Below are positions 58,064-64,000 of a stretch of 64,000 nucleotides of DNA, in pieces. Source of the DNA: JAEVLT01 sp964484065 (lineage in GTDB: Bacteria > Bacillota > Bacilli > Bacillales > Cytobacillaceae); the NCBI GenBank assembly GCA_964484065.1, contig CAZAEW010000004.1:1-64000 (forward strand), given 5' to 3'. The stretch's first letter is position 1; the number at the start of each line of letters is the position of its first letter. The notes below the pieces were generated by a model. That model worked only from the letters and a program-made list of their open reading frames with translations, had not been told where the DNA came from and ran no database searches. Both the position numbers and the translations under genes were made by a program.

Positions 58064-59656
58064 ATGTCAATATGGTCAAAACTCTTGAACATGAAGCTTA
58101 AGGGAAAAAAGAACGATAATTTTCGCCAGAAACAAGATCCTAATAAACCGGAAAATTCGCCAATCGACAAGGATTATCGAAAAAATTTGGAACACATAAA
58201 ATCAGAAATGGGGAATAGCAGCGATATCGCCCATCGGGAATTTCAATTTGAGGTTTGTGCAGGAGCAGCCGTCTATGTTGACGGGTTGGCCAATAACTCG
58301 ATGATCAGTGATTTTTTTTTAGAAATGGTGGTCGAATACAACGGAAAGTCAACCGAAGGGGACTCTTTTCAATATATGGAGGAAAAAGCCATAGGCTTGG
58401 GAAATTACCAGATTATTCAGGATTGGAATAAGGTTTATGACTCATTGCTCTCAGGAAATACGGTTCTTTTTATCGACGGATACAAAAAAGCCCTCAGTAT
58501 TGAAACAAAGGGGTGGGAAAAGAGATCCATTACTGAGCCGACCACGCAATTAGCGATAAGAGGTCCAAAAGATTCGTTTACGGAAACCTTTCGAACAAAT
58601 ACTGCCTTAATCCGGAGGCGGATTAAAAGCCCCAACCTGTGGCTTGAAACAATGAAGCTCGGCAAGGTCTCTCAAACGGATATTGGTATCATGTACATCA
58701 AGGGCATTGCCAAAGACAGTGTTGTTAAAGAAGCGAAAAAAAGACTAAATCGGATAGATATCGACTCGGTTACTGGGTACATTGAACAATTGATCGAGGA
58801 CCAAACATGGACCACTTTTCCAACCATGTATGTAACGGAACGGCCGGATGTAGTCGCTTCCCAGCTCCTCGAAGGAAGAGTGGCATTTGTTGTAGACGGG
58901 ACACCTTTTGTCCTGACGGCACCGGCTGTCTTTATACAATATTTCCAGGCTCCTGATGACTATTATTTTCGGTTTGATATTGCCTCAGCTGTTCGCTTAT
59001 TAAGAATCCTGTCTTTTTTTACAGCTTTGGTTGGACCGGCAGGCTATATCGCTATAACGACTTTTCACCAAGAAATGATTCCTACGACGATGGCCATAGC
59101 GATTGCAGCTCAGCGGGAAAATGTTCCGTTTCCCGCTTTTTTCGAAGCACTGATCATGGAGGTTACGTTTGAAATCTTAAGAGAGGCCGGCTTAAGGCTA
59201 CCAAGGGCTGTCGGGCAGGCGGTCTCCATTGTTGGCGCGCTTGTTATTGGCCAGGCTGCGGTTCAGGCAGGATTCGTTTCCCCTGTTATGGTCATAGTTG
59301 TCTCCATGACCGCGATCGCCAATTTTTCTACCCCTTCCTTTGCGATGGCCATTTCAGCCAGAGTGCTTCGCTTTTTTCTAATGGGTCTGGCTGCAGTATT
59401 GGGCTTTTACGGAATCATGATCGGCCTTTTGATTATGTTTATCCATTTATGTTCGCTCCGTTCCTTTGGCGTTCCATATATGTCTCCATTCGCACCGTTT
59501 AATTTAAAAAATCAGCAGGACACGATCATCCGTTTTCCAATATACGCCTTCAGTGACAGGCCTCATTTAATGACGAGTGAAAATGTGAATAGAACTGGTG
59601 TGAATCAAAAACCCGGACCTCCTGAAGAAAATAGCAATCAAGGTGATTCCAATTGA
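58064..59656 (+). CDS. Spore germination receptor A subunit (GerA/GerKA family)
   Basis: The A subunit of a nutrient germinant receptor in the spore inner membrane. 530 residues: a long hydrophilic N-terminal domain (about 1-300), with TDIGIMYIKGIA near 205-216 and TERPDVVASQLLEGRVA (about 264-280), then five or so membrane helices (about 310-485), including the ALIMEVTFEILREAGLRLP motif (shown as MEVTFEILREAGLRLP), and a short cytoplasmic tail. ATG 58064 follows GAGGATAAAAGA. It is the first gene of an A-C-B operon; these are normally made in the forespore under SigG, but no such promoter was verified. Which nutrient it senses is unknown. Confidence 0.94.
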   Translation: MSIWSKLLNMKLKGKKNDNFRQKQDPNKPENSPIDKDYRKNLEHIKSEMGNSSDIAHREFQFEVCAGAAVYVDGLANNSMISDFFLEMVVEYNGKSTEGDSFQYMEEKAIGLGNYQIIQDWNKVYDSLLSGNTVLFIDGYKKALSIETKGWEKRSITEPTTQLAIRGPKDSFTETFRTNTALIRRRIKSPNLWLETMKLGKVSQTDIGIMYIKGIAKDSVVKEAKKRLNRIDIDSVTGYIEQLIEDQTWTTFPTMYVTERPDVVASQLLEGRVAFVVDGTPFVLTAPAVFIQYFQAPDDYYFRFDIASAVRLLRILSFFTALVGPAGYIAITTFHQEMIPTTMAIAIAAQRENVPFPAFFEALIMEVTFEILREAGLRLPRAVGQAVSIVGALVIGQAAVQAGFVSPVMVIVVSMTAIANFSTPSFAMAISARVLRFFLMGLAAVLGFYGIMIGLLIMFIHLCSLRSFGVPYMSPFAPFNLKNQQDTIIRFPIYAFSDRPHLMTSENVNRTGVNQKPGPPEENSNQGDSN

Positions 59657-60855
59657 AAAAAAAACTTACCATTTTTTGCAGCATTTTTTTAATTATTCCC
59701 CTTCTTGCAGGATGCTGGAATCAGGAGGAATTAACACAGCTGGCATTCGTCATGGCTTTAGGCATTGATAAACATAAGGATGGCTATAAGCTCACCTACG
59801 AAATCGTAAATCCGGGCAATGTGGCCTCTAGCCAAATGGGCGGAGGGCAAGGAACACCGATTGCTGTATATACCAGTTATGGGGAAAATCTCACAGAAGC
59901 TATCTACAAAGCAACAAAAGAAGTTTCCCGGCATTTGTACTTCGCTCATACAAACATAATGGTGATAAGTGAACAGGTTGCAAAAGAAGGAGTGCTGGAT
60001 ATTTTGGATTTTACGGATCGTGATCCTGTGTTTCGGACGACAACACAAGTGTTTGTTGCGAAAAATACAAGCGCAGAAGGCATCGTCTCGACCTTGACGA
60101 TCCTTGATAAAATCCCCGTTAATAAAATTGTAAAATCCCTGGATACGACCGAAAGATTTTTGGGGGAAAATATCAAAATTACCATTGATGATTTTATTCG
60201 CGGCTTGGTTAGTAACGGAAGGTCTCCAATGGCAAATGGAGTGATGCTTTCCGGAAACAAAGAGGCAGGAAAACAAATGAGCAATATTGCTTCAGATAAA
60301 CCAGAAGTAATCATAAAAATTGATGGATTGGCGATTTTTCGAAGAGGTAAGCTGATTGGCTGGATTGATCATGAAAAGGCCCGCGGCATAATATGGGTGT
60401 TGAACAAGGTAGGTGGAACAGATGTCAGTTTTGATTGGTTGGGGAAAAAGAAGGCAGTCAATATGGTTGCCCGAAGATCGAAAACAAAGGTAAAAGCTGC
60501 AATTATCAATGGAAATCCCGTTATAAACGTCAAAATAAATGTTGAGGGAGACGTCGGCGAAGCAAATGCAGATATCGATCTTAGCAATCCGAAGATGTTT
60601 GAAAAAATGGAAGTTTTGGCCGAAAAAGAAATTGAAAAAGAGGTCCGTTCATCGATTAGGGACGTGCAGAACAAGAAAAATGATGTTTTAGCCTTTGGTG
60701 ATAAGATTCGCAGGGCCGACCCAAAACTATGGGCAAAGATAAAGGAAAATTGGGAGGAAGAGTTTTCAAAGCTGCAAGTAAATATTCATGTGGATGTCTT
60801 TTTACGAAGAAATGGTATTCGAACAAAATCTTTTTGGTCAGATTTAAAGATATAA
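59653..60855 (+). CDS. Spore germination receptor C subunit (Ger(x)C lipoprotein)
   Basis: The lipoprotein subunit of the germinant receptor. Lipobox LLAGC (Cys at 21) and the family start CWNQEELTQLAFVMALGID (shown as CWNQEELTQLAFVMA, 21-35), then the three-domain GerC fold. Length 400 residues. The TTG at 59653 overlaps the A-subunit stop (TTGA), behind AAGGTGATTCCAA, which is typical coupling. It has an ordinary length and no defects. Confidence 0.93.
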   Translation: MKKKLTIFCSIFLIIPLLAGCWNQEELTQLAFVMALGIDKHKDGYKLTYEIVNPGNVASSQMGGGQGTPIAVYTSYGENLTEAIYKATKEVSRHLYFAHTNIMVISEQVAKEGVLDILDFTDRDPVFRTTTQVFVAKNTSAEGIVSTLTILDKIPVNKIVKSLDTTERFLGENIKITIDDFIRGLVSNGRSPMANGVMLSGNKEAGKQMSNIASDKPEVIIKIDGLAIFRRGKLIGWIDHEKARGIIWVLNKVGGTDVSFDWLGKKKAVNMVARRSKTKVKAAIINGNPVINVKINVEGDVGEANADIDLSNPKMFEKMEVLAEKEIEKEVRSSIRDVQNKKNDVLAFGDKIRRADPKLWAKIKENWEEEFSKLQVNIHVDVFLRRNGIRTKSFWSDLKI

Positions 60856-60881
60856 GCCTCTGGACAGGTTGTGATGATTTC

Positions 60882-61997
60882 TTGGAAAAAATGAAAATCA
60901 GTTCAGGACAATTATTTGTGCTAGTTGTTCTATTTGAAATGGGCAGTGCCATATTATTCGGGCTGGGAACAAATGCAAAACAAGATGCGTGGATGACCGT
61001 TCTCCTGGGAATGACTGGAGGGATTTTCATCTACCTTATTTATCATCGCTTATTTACATTTTATCCTGATATCCCCCTGACAGGCTATTTACAAAAAATA
61101 ATTGGAAAGTGGGCCGGACGGGGACTGGGATTATTGTATGTAACTTATTTTATTTATATAGCAGCGCGGGTCTTGCGGGATTTTGGAGAATTGTTAACGT
61201 CAACCATTTATTACCAAACTCCTTTGTTTGTGATAAATTCATTAATGATCATAACCATTACTTATGCGCTATTGAAAGGGTTCGAGGTTTTGGCAAGGGT
61301 TGGGGAACTTTTTTTCATCACAGTCTATCTAATGGCCATCGCTGGCAGCGTAATCATTCTTCTATCTGGAATATTGCATTTTGATGAATTACAGCCGATG
61401 CTCGAACATGGTCTGCTTCCCGTTATCAAAACAACTTTGGGGGAAACGCTGACCTTTCCTTTTGGCGAAATGATTGTTTTTACCATGATTCTGCCGCAGC
61501 TAAATGAACCGAAAAAAGCAAAAAAAATTTGTCTTTGGGGAATTATCTTAAGCGGAATCAATATTACGATTACGGTTATTATTAATACTTCCGCATTAGG
61601 CTTCGAACTTTATGCGCGTTCCCCTTTCCCCTTGTTAAGTACGATTCAAAGAATTTCGTTATTCCATTTCATTGAGCGTCTTGATGTATTATTTATGATT
61701 TACCTGATTATTGGCGGATTTATTAAAATTGGCCTGTTTTACTATGCCGCAGCTGCCGGAGTAGCTGATATTTTTAAAATTTCCGATTTGAATAAAATTA
61801 TCTTTCCAATTGGTCTGATTATAGTATTTGCTTCCATTGAAATCGCGTCTAATTTAGCGGAGCATTCAAATGAAGGATTGGTGTTGGTTCCCATTTATCT
61901 GCACTGGCCAATCCAAATCATTATTCCGGCTGTGTTACTGGTTATCGCTTTTTTTCGAAATCGCCGCAAAAAGCAGCAAGCTGAACAAACTCTATAA
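60882..61997 (+). CDS. Spore germination receptor B subunit (GerB/GerKB family)
   Basis: A ten-helix amino-acid-permease-like protein (GerAB family) that binds the germinant. 371 residues; it begins MEKMKISSGQLFVLVV, the usual start for this family, with GTNAKQDAWMTVLLG near 31-45. The start chosen is TTG 60882, matching the family's MEK(A)KIS opening; ATG 60891 is an alternative, and the open frame back to 60729 overlaps the C gene and is spurious. There is no strong ribosome binding site, so translation may depend on coupling with the C gene, whose stop is 26 bp upstream. Confidence 0.92.
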   Translation: MEKMKISSGQLFVLVVLFEMGSAILFGLGTNAKQDAWMTVLLGMTGGIFIYLIYHRLFTFYPDIPLTGYLQKIIGKWAGRGLGLLYVTYFIYIAARVLRDFGELLTSTIYYQTPLFVINSLMIITITYALLKGFEVLARVGELFFITVYLMAIAGSVIILLSGILHFDELQPMLEHGLLPVIKTTLGETLTFPFGEMIVFTMILPQLNEPKKAKKICLWGIILSGINITITVIINTSALGFELYARSPFPLLSTIQRISLFHFIERLDVLFMIYLIIGGFIKIGLFYYAAAAGVADIFKISDLNKIIFPIGLIIVFASIEIASNLAEHSNEGLVLVPIYLHWPIQIIIPAVLLVIAFFRNRRKKQQAEQTL

Positions 61998-62024
61998 TTC
62001 TCATCTATAGAAGGTTGCATATAA

Positions 62025-62055
62025 AAAACCCGTCATTCCTATCAGATGCGGGTTT
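62025..62055 (-). terminator. Terminator of the histidine kinase gene
   Basis: AAACCCG/CGGGTTT stem (62026-62032, 62049-62055) with a T6 tail on the minus strand, between convergent genes. Confidence 0.8.
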
Positions 62056-62066
62056 CAATGATACCA

Positions 62067-63338
62067 TCATAAATGATTGCCGTTATCATGAGTAATCGGG
62101 AGTTCAATCACCACCGTTGTTCCGATTCCTTTTTGACTGTCAAAATGGATTTTTCCTTTGTGAGACTGGACGATTTTAAAGCTGACGGTTAAGCCGAGCC
62201 CTGTTCCTTTTTCTTTAGAGGAATAGAACGGTTCTCCGATTTTTTCTAAACGCTCTGCGGTAATCCCATGTCCGTGATCTTTAATCGTAATGTTAACGAA
62301 ATGATTTTCGAAAATTTTTACGTTAATGAAAATGGTATCCCCAGCAGAGGATGCTTCGATCGCATTCTTAATCACGTTGATAAACAATTGCTTTAATTGA
62401 TTTGGTTCGCATTCAATCAAAATGTCCGATTCTTCAAAATGATAATCCAAGAGGATATTATGCAGGTTTGCTTCAGGACTTAATAAAGAGATCACATCAA
62501 GAAAGATTCTTTCAATATTTGCCTTGGTAAATTTTAATAGCTGCGGCTTTGCTAAGAGCAATAATTCACCGACAATATGGTTAATCCGGTTTAATTCATC
62601 GAGCATGATTTGGTAGTATGGTTGATGTTTGTCGTTATCTTGATGAAGAAGCTGGACAAAACCGATTAGAGAGGTGAGCGGATTGCGGATTTCATGAGCA
62701 ACACTCGCGGATAACTCTCCAACAACGGAAAGTTTTTCGGTCCTTCTCAATTGCTCTTCGGCATGTCTTAATGCGCTTATGTCCCGGCCAATAATGACTA
62801 AACCCTGACGCGAACCATCATCATGATAGAGTGGAACTTTTATCGTATCAAAGGTTTTGACGGAACCATCCTGTAGAGGTACGACTTCTTCAATCCGCGT
62901 TATTTTTCCATTTTTCCAAGTAGCCTCATCCGTTTTTTCACAATGGCTTAATGCGTCCTTATAGAACTGGGTGAATAAAGCTAAGTCACTGTCCTTTTTT
63001 CCTTGATAATCGACATTTTCCAGCTGGAATAACTTTAAGCCAAAATTGTTGGCCTTAAGCCATCTTCCTTCGCCATCCTTAAAGCAAACAAAATCCACCA
63101 TCGAATTGATTAGCGTGGACAAGCGGTTCTCTTCTTCCTTAGAGGAATTTAACTCCGCTGATTTTTTTAATAAAACATAAAAAAACCATCCGGTTACCAA
63201 TACATAAAAAACTTCTTTCAGTCTCTCAATGGTAAATTCCATCGTATCTGGAACATACCGGTGCACTAGGTAATTTGTACCATAAATCCAAATCAGGCTT
63301 ATGATAGAATACAGGACGATTAACTTTTTTTTCTGCAT
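62067..63338 (-). CDS. PAS-containing sensor histidine kinase (sporulation kinase-like)
   Basis: A membrane sensor kinase of 423 residues. Two N-terminal helices (about 6-24 and 41-57) are joined by a short outer loop, followed by a PAS domain with PAC (about 72-195), a HisKA domain with the phosphorylated H215 in SVAHEIRNPLTSL, and a HATPase domain with an N box (NVIKNAIEA, about 335-343) and G boxes (KEKGTGLGL). The domain order and the HEIRNPLTS box are those of the KinA-KinE group that feeds Spo0F, and no response regulator gene is adjacent, as is usual for these orphan kinases. ATG 63338 follows AAGGATTTGAGATA. Confidence 0.9.
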   Translation of the reverse strand: MQKKKLIVLYSIISLIWIYGTNYLVHRYVPDTMEFTIERLKEVFYVLVTGWFFYVLLKKSAELNSSKEEENRLSTLINSMVDFVCFKDGEGRWLKANNFGLKLFQLENVDYQGKKDSDLALFTQFYKDALSHCEKTDEATWKNGKITRIEEVVPLQDGSVKTFDTIKVPLYHDDGSRQGLVIIGRDISALRHAEEQLRRTEKLSVVGELSASVAHEIRNPLTSLIGFVQLLHQDNDKHQPYYQIMLDELNRINHIVGELLLLAKPQLLKFTKANIERIFLDVISLLSPEANLHNILLDYHFEESDILIECEPNQLKQLFINVIKNAIEASSAGDTIFINVKIFENHFVNITIKDHGHGITAERLEKIGEPFYSSKEKGTGLGLTVSFKIVQSHKGKIHFDSQKGIGTTVVIELPITHDNGNHL

Positions 63339-63451
63339 TATCTCAAATCCTTAAAAATGATTGACAGTTTTATAGGGTAAATTTCATTTTCTATCATACA
63401 TGATTACTAGTAAGATGGGAATTGATGTTTTTTGGAAATGGGAGGAAAAAG

Positions 63452-63480
63452 TTGATATAAAACCGACACGCTTTTAAAAT
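63452..63480 (+). promoter_or_regulatory. SigA-type promoter of the MFS transporter gene
   Basis: TTGATA (63452-63457), a 17-bp spacer and TAAAAT (63475-63480). A small palindrome CCCTAA-AGGAA-TTAGGG (63501-63517) in the leader could be an operator or a leader hairpin. Confidence 0.55.
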
Positions 63481-63548
63481 ATGAATATAATACTTCGACT
63501 CCCTAAAGGAATTAGGGTGATTTCGCACTATTTGGAAAAGAGGAGAGA

Positions 63549-64000
63549 ATGTTGACGTACATACAAAATGGGACGAAAGAATACAAGCGGGCCAGTTTTG
63601 CATTATTTCTAGGCGGGTTTGTAACTTTTTCGATCCTCTATACAACGCAGCCGCTAATGCCGGAATTTTCGAGGGAATTTCACGTTTCAGCGCCGATCGC
63701 CAGCTTGGCATTGTCATTATCAACGGGGGTTTTAGCCGTTACCATGCTGTTAGCTGCCTCTATTTCAGATGCTATTGGCAAAAAGCAAATTATGACAATT
63801 TCAATGTTGTTTACATCCATCCTCGGTTTGTTCACGGCATTTACGCCGAGTTTTGTTACACTCTTAATTTTTCGTGCTGTTCTAGGTGTTTTTATCGCAG
63901 GCGTGCCATCGATTGCGATGGGGTATATTGCTGAGGAATTCGATCCGCGCGGAATTGGTAAAATTATGGGGCTTTATATTAGCGGAACAAGTATCGGCGG
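63549..64000 (+). CDS. MFS transporter, 5' part only
   Basis: The first ~150 residues of a major facilitator superfamily transporter; the gene runs off the window. The opening helix FALFLGGFVTFSILYTTQPL (shown as GGFVTFSILYTTQPL) and the PLMPEFSREF loop match the YgaY/YnfM-like MFS group. The loop between helices 2 and 3 has SDAIGKKQIM, the MFS motif A in altered form. Start: ATG 63549 or the next codon TTG 63552; AGGAGAG sits only three bases before the ATG, so the TTG is better spaced. Substrate unknown. Confidence 0.9.
   Translation, partial: MLTYIQNGTKEYKRASFALFLGGFVTFSILYTTQPLMPEFSREFHVSAPIASLALSLSTGVLAVTMLLAASISDAIGKKQIMTISMLFTSILGLFTAFTPSFVTLLIFRAVLGVFIAGVPSIAMGYIAEEFDPRGIGKIMGLYISGTSIG

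Noticed and set aside
58064..61997. Possible prophage region suggested by the nearby holin
   Set aside because: No capsid, portal, integrase or lysin genes; neighbours are ordinary thi, ger and PBP genes.
1..64000. CRISPR arrays, tRNA or rRNA genes, toxin-antitoxin or restriction modules
   Set aside because: No regularly spaced repeats, no tRNA-like cloverleaf with a CCA end, and no matching protein families seen on either strand.

Overview
The window is a stretch of chromosome from an aerobic, endospore-forming, low-GC Gram-positive bacterium of the Bacillaceae. The evidence is a spore-coat laccase (CotA), a GerA/GerC/GerB germinant receptor, a sporulation-type sensor kinase, the aa3 menaquinol oxidase qoxABCD, a Bacillus-type riboflavin operon behind an FMN riboswitch, TTG and GTG starts behind strong AGGAGG-type ribosome binding sites, and many T-tailed terminators. 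The species cannot be told from the sequence alone. I see no rRNA, tRNA, CRISPR array, prophage or intact insertion sequence, so this looks like mostly vertically inherited core chromosome.

Layout. 1-7.1 kb holds an M42 aminopeptidase (cut by the window edge), CorA, a radical SAM/SPASM enzyme with a His-rich N-terminus, a LysM-NlpC/P60 wall hydrolase, an ArgO/LysE-type exporter and a small Cys-rich protein. 7.1-14.7 kb holds an isochorismatase-fold hydrolase, CotA and a tightly overlapped xanthine-dehydrogenase-type operon, pucA-B-D-C-E. 14.7-21.5 kb holds a class B penicillin-binding protein, qoxABCD and a HesB-like protein. 21.7-26.4 kb holds a nucleobase permease gene with a frameshift at a T7 run, an M20 amidohydrolase, a cold-shock protein and an ABC1/UbiB kinase-like protein. 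26.8-33.8 kb holds OsmC, the E1/E2 genes acoA-B-C of an acetoin-dehydrogenase-type complex (no E3), a catalase and an EamA transporter.

34-51 kb is cofactor metabolism: hemY; ribD-E-A-H under an FMN riboswitch; then a 13-gene cobalamin salvage operon (btuF-btuC-btuD/cbiZ-cbiB-cobD-cobU-cobQ-cobS-cobC-cobU-like-pduO-cblT-cblS) under an adenosylcobalamin riboswitch. Its logic is uptake of corrinoids (BtuFCD), removal of the aminopropanol arm (CbiZ), rebuilding of the arm (CobD, CbiB), activation (CobU), adenosylation (PduO), and attachment of a lower ligand obtained from imported alpha-ribazole (CblT, CblS), followed by CobS and CobC. 51-64 kb holds an RDD protein, a class A penicillin-binding protein, an orphan holin, thiM-D-E behind a TPP riboswitch, a VOC-fold protein, the germinant receptor operon, a PAS histidine kinase and the start of an MFS transporter.

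I found no clearly undescribed multi-gene system. The best leads are the pair of complementary-looking CobU-family proteins beside CblT/CblS, the HPHG-repeat tail on the radical SAM enzyme, the T7 frameshift in the permease, a 19-bp palindrome that is both terminator and the last codons of two convergent genes, and several sharp operator-like palindromes.
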